Below, one piece after another: positions 17,550 through 26,392 of a stretch of 64,000 nucleotides of DNA; positions within the stretch are counted from its first letter, which is position 1, and each line of letters opens with the position of its first letter. Origin of the DNA: Bradyrhizobium hereditatis (lineage in GTDB: Bacteria > Pseudomonadota > Alphaproteobacteria > Rhizobiales > Xanthobacteraceae); the NCBI RefSeq assembly GCF_020329435.1, contig NZ_JAGKJK010000012.1, positions 1 to 64,000 on the forward strand, read 5' to 3'. Under the pieces are notes generated by a model. That model was not told the origin of the DNA. It did not search any database and was given only the letters and a program-made list of their open reading frames with translations. The translations under genes and the position numbers were made by a program.

Positions 17550-18671
17550 ATGCCGGACTCCGACCCAATACAGGATAACCCGCGCAACACGCGCAACCTG
17601 CCGGTGGTGGTTCAGGAAGGCGAAGTGCTGCGGCCACCTGCAGAGAACTGGCTGCTACGAGCGATCCGCACGCTGTTCGGCTGGAGGTCGGGATCGGTCC
17701 GCGCCGATCTTCAGGTGGTGCTCGACGCTGCCTCCACGCCCGATGACGTCGGCTTTTCCGCCATCGAGCGCACCATGCTGCGCAACATCCTCGATCTCAA
17801 CGAGCGGCGGATCGCCGACGTGATGGTGCACCGCGCCGACATCGTCGCGGTGAAGCGCGATATTCCGCTCGGCGAGCTGATGAGCCTGTTCGAGAGCGCG
17901 GCGCATTCGCGGCTCGTCGTCTACAACGAGACGCTCGACGACCCCGAAGGCATCGTTCACATCCGCGACCTCCTGGCATTCATGACCGCGAAGGCCCGTG
18001 TCGGCGAGACTGCCAAGCCGAAACGAAAGAAGCCGTTCCCGGCAGGCCTCGACCTGCGCGCCGTCGACCTTTCGATGCCGCTTGCCGAGGCCAATATCAT
18101 CCGCAAGCTGCTCTACGTGCCTCCCTCGATGCGGGCGATCGATCTGCTCGCGCAGATGCAGGCCTCGCGCATCCATCTGGCTCTGGTGGTGGACGAATAT
18201 GGCGGCACCGACGGGCTGGTGTCGATCGAAGACATCGTCGAGCAGATCGTCGGCGAGATCGACGACGAGCACGACAGCGATGAGCCGCCTTCGATCGTGC
18301 GGCAGGGCGACAATACGTTCATCGCCGACGCCCGTGCCAGCCTCGAGGACGCACGCACGATGATCGGCGAGGAGTTCGTCACCGGCGAGGCAGGCGAGGA
18401 AGTCGAGACGCTTGGCGGCTATCTGGTTGCGCAGGTCGGCCGCCTGCCGGTGCGCGGCGAGGTGATTGCCGGCCCCGGCAATTTCGAGATCGAGGTGCTC
18501 GATGCCGATCCGCGGCGGGTCAAGCGGCTGCGGATTGGGATCCGGAAAGAACGCCCGACGCCGCGCGTACCCCGCGACCGCAACCGCCGCGAGGCCACGC
18601 CGGATGCCAATGTGCCGCCGACCAATGACAATACGCCGCCGGCCTCCGGTGATGGAGCCGGCTCACAGTGA
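17550..18671 (+). CDS. CorC/HlyC-type hemolysin family protein (CBS domain protein)
   Basis: 373 residues from the ATG at 17550, one base after the ybeY stop. Two CBS domains (IADVMVHRADIVAV..., and a second ending LVVDEYGGTDGLVSIEDIVEQIVGEI) are followed by a CorC_HlyC transporter-associated domain (about 240-320). The N-terminal DUF21 membrane domain is absent, as in CorC itself. The family is linked to magnesium/cobalt efflux. The C-terminal 40 residues are low-complexity and Pro/Asn-rich. Its stop overlaps the lnt start (GTGA). Confidence 0.87.
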   Translation: MPDSDPIQDNPRNTRNLPVVVQEGEVLRPPAENWLLRAIRTLFGWRSGSVRADLQVVLDAASTPDDVGFSAIERTMLRNILDLNERRIADVMVHRADIVAVKRDIPLGELMSLFESAAHSRLVVYNETLDDPEGIVHIRDLLAFMTAKARVGETAKPKRKKPFPAGLDLRAVDLSMPLAEANIIRKLLYVPPSMRAIDLLAQMQASRIHLALVVDEYGGTDGLVSIEDIVEQIVGEIDDEHDSDEPPSIVRQGDNTFIADARASLEDARTMIGEEFVTGEAGEEVETLGGYLVAQVGRLPVRGEVIAGPGNFEIEVLDADPRRVKRLRIGIRKERPTPRVPRDRNRREATPDANVPPTNDNTPPASGDGAGSQ

Positions 18672-20278
18672 TCCACCCCAATAAATTCCGTGTGGCGGGA
18701 CTCTCGATCATCCTCGCCTGGGGCTGGAAGCGCGCGGTGATCGCGCTTGCCGCGGGCGCGCTGTCATCGCTTGCGATGGCGCCGTTCAATGCCTGGCCGG
18801 TGCTGTTCGTCACCTTTCCAATCGCGGTATGGCTGGTCGACGGCGCGGCGGCCGGAAAATGGCGCGGCGTGCCGGCCGCGGCCATCTCAGGTTTCTGGTT
18901 CGGGCTCGGCTATTTCGTGCCCGGGCTCTACTGGATCGGCAACGCCTTCCTGGTGGATGCACCGACCTTTGCCTGGCTGATGCCGTTCGCGGTGCTCGGC
19001 CTGCCGGCCTATCTGGCATTATTTCCCGCGCTCGGCTTCGCGCTGGCGCGCCTGATCTGGACGCGGGATGCCTCGCGAGTGCTGGCACTCGCGGTCGGGC
19101 TTACGATCAGTGAATGGCTGCGCGGCTACGTGCTGTCGGGATTCCCTTGGAATGCCTTCGGCTACGCGCTGTCGGAGCCGCTGGCGCTGGCGCAGGCCGC
19201 CTCGCTGATCGGGCTGTGGGGCATGACCTTTCTCGCTGTCGCCATCTTTGCCAGCCCGGCCGTGCTGATCGACGAGTCTTCGCGCGGCCGCAAGCCCTGG
19301 ATCGCGCCGGCGGCGGCGCTCGCACTGCTGGTGGCGATGGGGATTTTTGGCGCCGTGCGGCTGTCGCTGCTGCCGACCGTCCTGACCAAGGTCAAGCTGC
19401 GCATCATGCAGCCGAACCTGCAGCAGGACGTCAAATTCAATTATGGCGCCAAAGCAGAGGTGATGCAGAAATACCTTGCTCTGTCCGACCGCGCCTCGGG
19501 ACCGCAATCCACCGGCGTGCGCGACACGCAGATCCTGATCTGGCCGGAATCGGCTTTCCCGTTTTTCCTGACGCGGGAGGCGGACGCGATGGCGCAGATC
19601 GCCGAGCTCCTGCCCAAGGGCACCGTGCTGATTACGGGATCGGTGCGCGCTCCTGACGGACCGCCCGGCGTCCGCGTCACCCGCGCCTACAACTCGATAT
19701 ATGTGATCGACCATGACGGTGGCGTGCTGTCGGTCTACGACAAGCTGCACCTGGTGCCGTTCGGTGAATATCTGCCGTTTCAGGAGTGGATGGAAAAGCT
19801 CGGTTTCGTGCAGCTGACAAAGGTGCATGGCGGCTTCATTCCCGGCACGCGGCGCCGCGCCATGGAAGTACCTGACGCGCCGAGCGCGCTACCACTGATC
19901 TGCTACGAGGCGATTTTTCCCGGAAATGTTGCGGCGCGTGACGATCGCCCCGGCTGGATCATCAATCTGACCAATGACGGCTGGTTCGGAAATTCGACCG
20001 GTCCCTATCAGCACCTGCAGCAGGCACGCCTGCGCGCGATCGAAGAGGGGCTGCCGATGGTGCGCGCCGCCAACACCGGCATCTCGGCGGTGATCGATCC
20101 TTCGGGGCGCATTGTGGCACGGCTCGGCCTAGGCATCGAAGGCGTGCTCGATGCCAACCTGCCGTCACCACTGCCGCCGACGATTTATGCTCGCCTTGGA
20201 GATATCCCGGCGGCCGTCATTGTGGCCGCGGCACTTCTGGTCGTCTTCCGACGCCGCGCTACGAAGCACGCTGCCTGA
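18668..20278 (+). CDS. lnt: Apolipoprotein N-acyltransferase
   Basis: 536 residues from a GTG that overlaps the corC stop. An N-terminal membrane region of six or so helices is followed by a nitrilase-like domain with the catalytic Glu-Lys-Cys triad: WPESAFPF (about E293), YDKLHLVPFGEYLPF (about K358) and LICYEAIFP (about C412). A C-terminal helix anchors the end. It adds the third acyl chain to outer-membrane lipoproteins. Confidence 0.95.
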   Translation: MIHPNKFRVAGLSIILAWGWKRAVIALAAGALSSLAMAPFNAWPVLFVTFPIAVWLVDGAAAGKWRGVPAAAISGFWFGLGYFVPGLYWIGNAFLVDAPTFAWLMPFAVLGLPAYLALFPALGFALARLIWTRDASRVLALAVGLTISEWLRGYVLSGFPWNAFGYALSEPLALAQAASLIGLWGMTFLAVAIFASPAVLIDESSRGRKPWIAPAAALALLVAMGIFGAVRLSLLPTVLTKVKLRIMQPNLQQDVKFNYGAKAEVMQKYLALSDRASGPQSTGVRDTQILIWPESAFPFFLTREADAMAQIAELLPKGTVLITGSVRAPDGPPGVRVTRAYNSIYVIDHDGGVLSVYDKLHLVPFGEYLPFQEWMEKLGFVQLTKVHGGFIPGTRRRAMEVPDAPSALPLICYEAIFPGNVAARDDRPGWIINLTNDGWFGNSTGPYQHLQQARLRAIEEGLPMVRAANTGISAVIDPSGRIVARLGLGIEGVLDANLPSPLPPTIYARLGDIPAAVIVAAALLVVFRRRATKHAA

Positions 20279-20525
20279 GATTTACACATCGCAGAGTTGT
20301 CACTGGTTTACTAAAAAACGTTGCCTGCACGGTTCCACCAGTTGACAGACAGCCTGTGATTCGCTTTCTGCGGTTGCCAGCGAAGAACAACAACCAGTCA
20401 AGTTCATTGCTCAGATCGTCCGCAATTCCACCCGATCCTCCGAGCAGGATTTGACGGTGCCGGCGCCTGAGGCATTGCGCTTCCACTGCCTCAATCGCGT
20501 CGCGCAATCCCAGGAGTGATGCAAG

Positions 20526-20942
20526 ATGTCCACGAAAGCGCCTAATCCGGTAGACAAATATGTCGGGAGCCGCGTCCGGATGCGCCGCATCATGCTGGGC
20601 ATGAGCCAGGAAAAACTGGGCGAAGCGCTTGGCCTCACGTTCCAGCAGGTGCAGAAGTACGAAAAGGGCACCAACCGTGTTGGCGCCAGTCGCCTGCAGC
20701 AAATCTCTGAAATCCTGCAGGTGCCGGTGTCATTTCTGTTCGACGGTGGACCTAGCGGCGCAGCGAATGGCGACAATTTCGGCGAAGGCGCCTCCCCGGC
20801 CTACGTGTCCGATTTTCTCGCTACATCAGAGGGGCTGGCGCTGACGCGCGCTTTCACCCGCATCACGGACTCGAAAATGCGGCGCTCGATCGTCGAGCTG
20901 GTTGAGCAGATCGCCTCCCGCGACGGCCCCGATCCGCGCTGA
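20526..20942 (+). CDS. XRE-family helix-turn-helix regulator
   Basis: 138 residues with an N-terminal HTH_3 domain (VGSRVRMRRIMLGMSQEKLG, FQQVQKYEKGTNRVGASRL, about 12-68) and a C-terminal helical tail (ALTRAFTRITDSKMRRSIVELVEQI). This regulator is conserved after lnt in many Rhizobiales; its targets are not evident from sequence. The 247 bp between lnt and this gene contains no other gene. An AGGAGTGATGC segment just before the ATG serves as ribosome binding site. Confidence 0.87.
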   Translation: MSTKAPNPVDKYVGSRVRMRRIMLGMSQEKLGEALGLTFQQVQKYEKGTNRVGASRLQQISEILQVPVSFLFDGGPSGAANGDNFGEGASPAYVSDFLATSEGLALTRAFTRITDSKMRRSIVELVEQIASRDGPDPR

Positions 20943-21040
20943 TCTCCATCCGGACGATTTGAAAATTTCGTATTCTGGAATATGCCGTCATTCCCGCTTC
21001 GCAATTGCGCATCGGGAAGTGACGCCGTATCGGATACGAC

Positions 21041-22168
21041 ATGACGACAGCCAATCCTTTCGATCCCACGCCGATCCTTGAGGGCATCCGCCGCTGGGTT
21101 GAAATCGAGACCCCCACCGAAGCGCCCGAGCAGGTCAACAAGCTCGCCGACCTCGTCGCTGAAGGCTATCGCGGCCTGCCCGCAACCGTGGAGCGGATCG
21201 CCGGGCACTACGGCTGCGGCGATCATCTGGTGGCGCGCTCGTCATGGGGTCAGGACGCGCCGGGCATCCTGGTGCTGAGCCATCTCGACACGGTGCATCC
21301 AATGGGATTCATCGAACGGCTGCCGTTCCGGATCGATGGCGACAGCGCGTTCGGCCCGGGCATCTATGACATGAAGGGCGGCGCTTATCTCGCCTATCAC
21401 GCGTTTCGGCAGGTTTGCGCCGACGGTGCGATGCCGGCGCTCGGCATCACGCAGCTCTATGTCTCCGATGAAGAAATCGGCAGCCCGACCTCGCGCGCGC
21501 TGATCGAGGCCGAGGGAAAAAAGGCGAAATATGTGCTGGTCACCGAACCGGCACGCGATGGCGGCAAGATCGTCACTGGACGCAAGGGCGTCGGGCGCTT
21601 CGAAGTTTTCATCAAGGGCGTGCCCTCGCATGCCGGCACCAGGCCGGAAGACGGCCGCAGCGCCATCCGCGAACTCGGCAATGTGATCCAGACGCTGGAG
21701 GCGATGAACGATCTTGCGCGCGGGATCACCGTCAATGTCGGCGTGGTCCGCGGCGGCACTAGGCCTAACGTAATCGCGGAAGACGCCTATGCCGAGGTCG
21801 ACCTGCGCGTGCCGACGATGGCCGATGCCGACGCGCTCGCTGCAAAAATTCTCGGTTTGAAGTCGCGCACCGAGGGTGTCACCGTCAAGGTGATCGGCGA
21901 GTTGAACCGTCCGCCTTACGAAAAGAGCAATGCCGGCGCGGCGCTCTACGAGCATGCCAGGACGATTGCGGCGGAGATCGGCTTTGAACTGCTCGATACG
22001 TCGACCGGCGGCGGCTCCGACGGCAACTTCACCGCGCCGCACACCGCAACACTCGACGGGCTCGGCGTCGACGGCCAGGGCGCGCATACTCACTACGAGC
22101 AGATGTACATCTCCTCGATCGAGCCGCGGGGGCGGCTATTGTATCGTCTGTACCAAACGCTGCGATGA
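21041..22168 (+). CDS. M20-family metallopeptidase, glutamate carboxypeptidase-like
   Basis: 375 residues. Metal and catalytic motifs of M20/CPG2-type enzymes are visible: LSHLDTVHP (His ligand plus Asp), GIYDMKGG (bridging Asp), YVSDEEIGS (catalytic Glu and ligand Glu), and a C-terminal HTHYEQMY providing a His. The internal dimerisation domain (about 180-290) is present. No signal peptide, so cytoplasmic. The substrate is probably a glutamyl or other small peptide/amide. Its last codons overlap the trmB start (ATGATG), indicating coupling. In many other Rhizobiales metK sits in this slot. Confidence 0.85.
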   Translation: MTTANPFDPTPILEGIRRWVEIETPTEAPEQVNKLADLVAEGYRGLPATVERIAGHYGCGDHLVARSSWGQDAPGILVLSHLDTVHPMGFIERLPFRIDGDSAFGPGIYDMKGGAYLAYHAFRQVCADGAMPALGITQLYVSDEEIGSPTSRALIEAEGKKAKYVLVTEPARDGGKIVTGRKGVGRFEVFIKGVPSHAGTRPEDGRSAIRELGNVIQTLEAMNDLARGITVNVGVVRGGTRPNVIAEDAYAEVDLRVPTMADADALAAKILGLKSRTEGVTVKVIGELNRPPYEKSNAGAALYEHARTIAAEIGFELLDTSTGGGSDGNFTAPHTATLDGLGVDGQGAHTHYEQMYISSIEPRGRLLYRLYQTLR

Positions 22169-22908
22169 TGAACGCTCCGCGCGACATCGGCGACCGCGAC
22201 GCGCTTCCGGAGGCCGGCGCGTCGGCACATGCGCGCGGCTCGTTTTTCGGCCGGCGCAAGGGCCACAAGCTGCGCATTCACCAGGCCGGCCTGATCGACA
22301 ATCTGCTGCCGCATCTTTCGCTCGATATCGCAACATCAGCGCCGGCGCAGCTTGCCGACCTGTTCGGTGGCAAGGCCGAGGATGTCAGGCTCGAAATCGG
22401 ATTCGGCGGCGGCGAACATCTGGTCGCAGAGGCGCAGGCCTTTCCGAACGTCGGCTTCATCGGCTGCGAGCCTTACGTGAACGGCATGGCGAAGATCCTG
22501 ACGCAGATCGAGGCGCACAATATCGGCAATATCCGCCTCTATGCCGGTGATGCCGCGGAGCTGCTCGCCTGGGCGCCGCCGCGATCGCTGGCGCGGATCG
22601 ACCTGATCCATCCCGATCCCTGGCCGAAGCGGCGGCACTGGAAGCGGCGCTTCGTACAGGACGCAACCGTGCAGGCGATGGCGCGCATCCTCAAAGAGGG
22701 CGGCGAGTTCCGCTTCGTTAGCGACATCGACGATTATTGCGCCTGGACGCTGGCGCACCTGATGCGAAGCTCCGATTTTCTCTGGACCGCCGAGCGCGCC
22801 GCCGACTGGCAGAAGCCGTGGGACGGCTACACCATGACGCGCTATGGCCGCAAAGCCGAGCGCGAAGGACGCGTCGCGACGTATTTGCGATTTCGGCGGG
22901 TCGGCTAA
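22165..22908 (+). CDS. trmB: tRNA (guanine-N7-)-methyltransferase
   Basis: 247 residues. The N-terminal GRRKGHKLRIHQAGLIDNLL, the SAM motif VRLEIGFGGGEHLVAEA (about 74-90), and DLIHPDPWPKRRHWKRRFVQ (about 147-166) are the TrmB signatures. It methylates G46 of tRNAs. It overlaps the M20 gene upstream, and its 3' side marks the boundary with the redox accessory region. Confidence 0.95.
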   Translation: MMNAPRDIGDRDALPEAGASAHARGSFFGRRKGHKLRIHQAGLIDNLLPHLSLDIATSAPAQLADLFGGKAEDVRLEIGFGGGEHLVAEAQAFPNVGFIGCEPYVNGMAKILTQIEAHNIGNIRLYAGDAAELLAWAPPRSLARIDLIHPDPWPKRRHWKRRFVQDATVQAMARILKEGGEFRFVSDIDDYCAWTLAHLMRSSDFLWTAERAADWQKPWDGYTMTRYGRKAEREGRVATYLRFRRVG

Positions 22909-23219
22909 CTGCAGCCCTTCTGGGCAGCGCGGGCCGATCCCGACCTCCCACCGGGAGGAGCCTAATCCGTTCTTGCAAAAGCAAAACAAGGCATTGTGAA
23001 TTCTATTCGCGCCGCTTTGCTGTAGCTTTGCGGAACCCTCTTTTGAATAAGAAAAATTCAAATCAGGAGGATGGGCGCGACGCAGACATTCAGCAGATAT
23101 TCAAGGCGCACAGCCTGCCGTTTCTCAGCGGGGCGAGTTTGCTTGAGATCATGCGGTGATCTCCAGGAAACAGGCCCTCGCTCACGACATCAACAGCCTA
23201 ATCAAGAGCGAGGCACGTC
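22909..23219. other. Intergenic stretch between trmB and the redox region
   Basis: 311 bp with lower GC around 23041-23075 (TTTTGAATAAGAAAAATTC). No gene is supported. It probably carries the promoter of the iorAB-type operon; no clear -35/-10 pair was identified. Confidence 0.4.
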
Positions 23220-23672
23220 ATGATCAAATTGAAGATCAATGGTCAGGAACGGAACTGGGATGGAGATCCCGATCTTCCGTTGCTTTGGTTTCTCCGGGAT
23301 GAGGCCGGCCTGACGGGCACAAAATATGGCTGCGGCCAAGCCTTGTGTGGCGCGTGCACCGTCATCGTCGACAAACAGGCCGTCCGCGCCTGCATCACCT
23401 CGGTTTCCGACGTGGTCGGCCGCGAGGTCACAACCATCGAAGGCCTGCATCCGACCGGGGATCACCCGGTTCAGAAGGCCTGGCGTCAATTGAATGTTCC
23501 GCAATGCGGCTATTGCCAGGTCGGCCAGATTATGCAGGCCGCGGCCCTCTTGATCGAAAATCCAAAACCGACCCACGACCAGATACGCGAAGCGATGGCG
23601 GGTAACATCTGCCGCTGCGGCACGTATCAACGCATCGCGAATGCCGTGCATCTCGCATCGACGGGGGTGTGA
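23220..23672 (+). CDS. [2Fe-2S] small subunit of an isoquinoline 1-oxidoreductase-type molybdenum hydroxylase
   Basis: 150 residues, the length of IorA-like subunits. Plant-type ferredoxin cluster ligands C38, C43, C46 and C58 are followed by the second cluster C96, C99, C131 and C133 (QCGYCQ, NICRCGT), the standard two-cluster arrangement of xanthine dehydrogenase-family small subunits. It passes electrons from the molybdenum centre of the large subunit encoded 2 bp downstream. No signal peptide: it would be co-exported with the Tat-bearing partner. Confidence 0.92.
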   Translation: MIKLKINGQERNWDGDPDLPLLWFLRDEAGLTGTKYGCGQALCGACTVIVDKQAVRACITSVSDVVGREVTTIEGLHPTGDHPVQKAWRQLNVPQCGYCQVGQIMQAAALLIENPKPTHDQIREAMAGNICRCGTYQRIANAVHLASTGV

Positions 23673-23674
23673 CC

Positions 23675-25990
23675 ATGAATACCCTCACCAATCCCAACAA
23701 GCTCCGTGGCTTTGAACGGCACATCAAGGTCGATAACGTTTCACGCCGCAGCATCCTCAAGGGCCTCGGACTGGCTGGCGGCTTTGTTCTGGCCGCCCCC
23801 GTGATGTCCCGCCCCGGCTTTGCCGCCTACCAGACCGGCGCGGACAAGATGCCGCACGGTACTGTGGTGGACCCGCGCGTCTTCGTTTCTATCGCATCCG
23901 ACGGAACAGTGACGATCGTCGCGCACCGCGCCGAGATGGGAACGGGTGTCCGCACCAGCCTGCCGATGATCGTTGCCGAAGAGATGGAAGCCGACTGGTC
24001 GCGCGTTCGCGTCCAGCAGGCGCCCGGCGACGAGGTCAAGTTTGGCAATCAGGATACCGATGGATCGCGCAGCACGCGCCACTACCTGATGCCAATGCGC
24101 CAGATCGGCGCCTCGGCCCGCACGATGCTCGAAGCCGCCGCGGCGAAACGCTGGGGCGTGCCTGCGACCGAGGTGAAGGCGGTCAATCACGAGGTCATCC
24201 ACAGTGCGAGCGGACGGCGCATCGGCTTCGGCGAGCTGGCAGCCGATGCCGCCAAGCAGTCGGTCCCCAGTGTCGAAGGCCTGAAGCTGAAGGACCCGAA
24301 GGATTTCCGCTATCTGGGCAAAGGCCAGATCGGCATCGTCGACCTTCGCGACATCACGGTTGGCACCGCGCGTTACGGCGCCGACGTTCGCCTGCCCGGC
24401 ATGAAATACGCCGTCATTGCCCGGCCGCCAGTGACCGGTGGCAAGGTGGTCTCGTTCGACGGAGCGGAGGCGATGAAGGTCTCCGGCGTCGAGAAGGTCA
24501 TCGAAGTGAAGGGTTGGCCGTGGCCTTCAAAATTCCAGCCGCTGGGCGGGGTCGCGGTGATCGCGCGCAACACCGGCGCGGCCATCAAGGGACGCGACGC
24601 GCTGAAGATCGTCTGGGACGACGGGCCGAACAGCAAATACGAATCCGTCGCCTATCGGGCAGAGCTCGAGGGAGCAGCCCGCAAGCCCGGCCTGGTGGTA
24701 CGCAAGGAGGGCGACGTCGAGACGGCCTTGAAGGGCGCCGACAAGGTGATCGTCGGTGAGTACTACGTGCCGCATCATGCCCATGTCAGCATGGAACCGC
24801 CGGTCGCGGTCGCGGACGTCAAGGGCGACAAGGCGGAGATCTGGGCACCGGTGCAAAGCGCGGGCGGAACGCGCGAAGACGTCGCCAAAACGCTCGGCAT
24901 TCCCCAGGAGAACGTCACCGTCAACGTCACGCTGCTCGGCGGCGGCTTCGGGCGCAAGTCGAAGTGCGATTTCGCCCTTGAGGCGGCACTGCTTTCAAAG
25001 GAGCTCGGGGCCCCCGTCCAGGTTCAATGGACGCGGGAAGACGACGTTCGCAACGGCTTCCTGCACACCGTGTCGGTGGAACGCATCGAGGCTGGCCTCG
25101 ACAAGAACGGCAAGGTGACGGCCTGGCGGCATCGCAGCGTCGCGCCGAGCATCGCCTCGACATTTGCCGCCGGTGCAGTGCATCAGGCACCGTTCGAACT
25201 CGGCATGGGGCTGGTCGACATGCCCTTCGAGATCGCCAACGTCCAGTGCGAGAATCCGGAAGCGGCCGCGCGTACCCGGATCGGCTGGTTCCGCTCGGTG
25301 TCGAACATCCCGCGCGCTTTCGCGGTGCAGTCCATGGTCGGTGAGCTCGCCCATGCCACTGGCCGCGATCAAAAGACCATGCTGCTGGAGCTGATCGGCT
25401 CTCCGCGGATCCTCAAGCTCGATTCCGTGAAGGACCTCTGGAACTATGGCGAGCCCTATGATAGCTATCCGATCGATACCGCGCGTCTTCGCAAGGTCGT
25501 CGAGCTGGTCGCGGACAAGGGCGGCTGGGGACGGTCCGTGCCCAAAGGCCACGGGCTCGGCATTGCCGCGCACCGCAGCTTCGTCAGCTATATCGCGACC
25601 ATGGTCGAGGTAGCCTTCGACAACGGCAAGCTCACCGTGCCCCGGGTGGATACCGCGATCGATTGCGGAGCCTACGTCAATCCGGAGCGAATCCAGGCAC
25701 AGATGGAAGGCGCTGTGATCATGGGCCTGAGCTTCGCCAAGCATGGCGAGATCACTTTCAAGGACGGCAAGGTGCAACAGGGCAATTTCGACGATTTCCC
25801 GGTACTCCGGATCGACGAATCCCCCGCCGTGACGAACGTCTACATCGTACCTCCCGGCCCCGACACGCCGCCGAGCGGCGTTGGCGAGCCGGGTGTGCCG
25901 CCCGTTGCGCCGGCGCTGATCAACGCGATCTTCGCCGCAACCGGCAAGCGCATCCGCGCGCTGCCGATCGGCAAGCAATTGGAGGCGTAA
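23675..25990 (+). CDS. Molybdopterin-binding large subunit, isoquinoline 1-oxidoreductase (IorB) type
   Basis: 771 residues from the ATG at 23675; a GTG two codons earlier is an alternative. A Tat signal (SRRSILKGL at 23-31, then a hydrophobic stretch ending GFAAY) predicts periplasmic export with its small partner. There is no separate FAD subunit, typical of IorB/aldehyde-oxidase types that pass electrons to cytochromes. Conserved molybdopterin segments include LLGGGFGRKSKCDFALEAA and the C-terminal GEPGVPPVAPALINA with the catalytic Glu. Substrates in this group are N-heterocycles or aldehydes. Beside PQQ alcohol dehydrogenases, aldehyde oxidation is a reasonable inference. Confidence 0.9.
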   Translation: MNTLTNPNKLRGFERHIKVDNVSRRSILKGLGLAGGFVLAAPVMSRPGFAAYQTGADKMPHGTVVDPRVFVSIASDGTVTIVAHRAEMGTGVRTSLPMIVAEEMEADWSRVRVQQAPGDEVKFGNQDTDGSRSTRHYLMPMRQIGASARTMLEAAAAKRWGVPATEVKAVNHEVIHSASGRRIGFGELAADAAKQSVPSVEGLKLKDPKDFRYLGKGQIGIVDLRDITVGTARYGADVRLPGMKYAVIARPPVTGGKVVSFDGAEAMKVSGVEKVIEVKGWPWPSKFQPLGGVAVIARNTGAAIKGRDALKIVWDDGPNSKYESVAYRAELEGAARKPGLVVRKEGDVETALKGADKVIVGEYYVPHHAHVSMEPPVAVADVKGDKAEIWAPVQSAGGTREDVAKTLGIPQENVTVNVTLLGGGFGRKSKCDFALEAALLSKELGAPVQVQWTREDDVRNGFLHTVSVERIEAGLDKNGKVTAWRHRSVAPSIASTFAAGAVHQAPFELGMGLVDMPFEIANVQCENPEAAARTRIGWFRSVSNIPRAFAVQSMVGELAHATGRDQKTMLLELIGSPRILKLDSVKDLWNYGEPYDSYPIDTARLRKVVELVADKGGWGRSVPKGHGLGIAAHRSFVSYIATMVEVAFDNGKLTVPRVDTAIDCGAYVNPERIQAQMEGAVIMGLSFAKHGEITFKDGKVQQGNFDDFPVLRIDESPAVTNVYIVPPGPDTPPSGVGEPGVPPVAPALINAIFAATGKRIRALPIGKQLEA

Positions 25991-26045
25991 GAGGAACAGT
26001 AGACTGCGCGGGCCGTTTTCCTTGATCTGAGAGGAGTTCAGATCG

Positions 26046-26309
26046 ATGAAACCAAGCTCAACGGCGCTCGCGGCGTCACTACTGTCGAGCGTGCTTCTGT
26101 TGAATGCACAGGCGGCGACCGCTCAAACGACGTCGCCGCCGCCCGCGACCGCGACGCGGCCGGCAACGACACCGCCGGGGCAAACTTCTATGCCAAGCGA
26201 AAGCCCTCCGGCCACGACAACTCAGACCACCGGCGAAGCCAGCCGGGATCCGATGATCAAGCAAATGAATGAAGACGAAAAGCGGAAGGTCGAGACCAAG
26301 GGCAAATAA
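26046..26309 (+). CDS. Small secreted Pro/Thr-rich protein
   Basis: 87 residues with a signal peptide (LAASLLSSVLLLNAQAATAQ) followed by a low-complexity Thr/Pro/Ala region and a charged tail (RDPMIKQMNEDEKRKVETKGK). GAGAGGAGTTCAGATCG precedes the ATG. No known family. It follows the IorB-type gene by 55 bp and may share its transcript. A decayed homologue of its 3' half lies at about 30700-30830 in the second redox module, and a compositionally similar gene is at 29243. Confidence 0.65.
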   Translation: MKPSSTALAASLLSSVLLLNAQAATAQTTSPPPATATRPATTPPGQTSMPSESPPATTTQTTGEASRDPMIKQMNEDEKRKVETKGK

Positions 26310-26319
26310 GCCAAATTTA

Positions 26320-26348
26320 AAGCGGCGGACTTTCGTCCGCCGCTTTTC
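26320..26348. terminator. Bidirectional terminator between small gene and PQQ dehydrogenase 1
   Basis: AAAGCGGCGGAC-TTTC-GTCCGCCGCTTTT forms a perfect hairpin with T/A tracts on both sides, between convergent genes ending at 26309 (plus) and 26393 (minus). Confidence 0.85.
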
Positions 26349-26392
26349 TGGTGCCGCTCTGTTTGCCGTCCTCGCGCAATTACCCTTTGCAG

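Noticed and set aside
23071..23223. 50-codon open frame whose stop overlaps the IorA-type start (ATGA)
   Set aside because: AGGAGG is directly adjacent to the ATG with only one base of spacing, and the translation is Arg/Ser-rich without signal or domain. The overlap alone is not enough.
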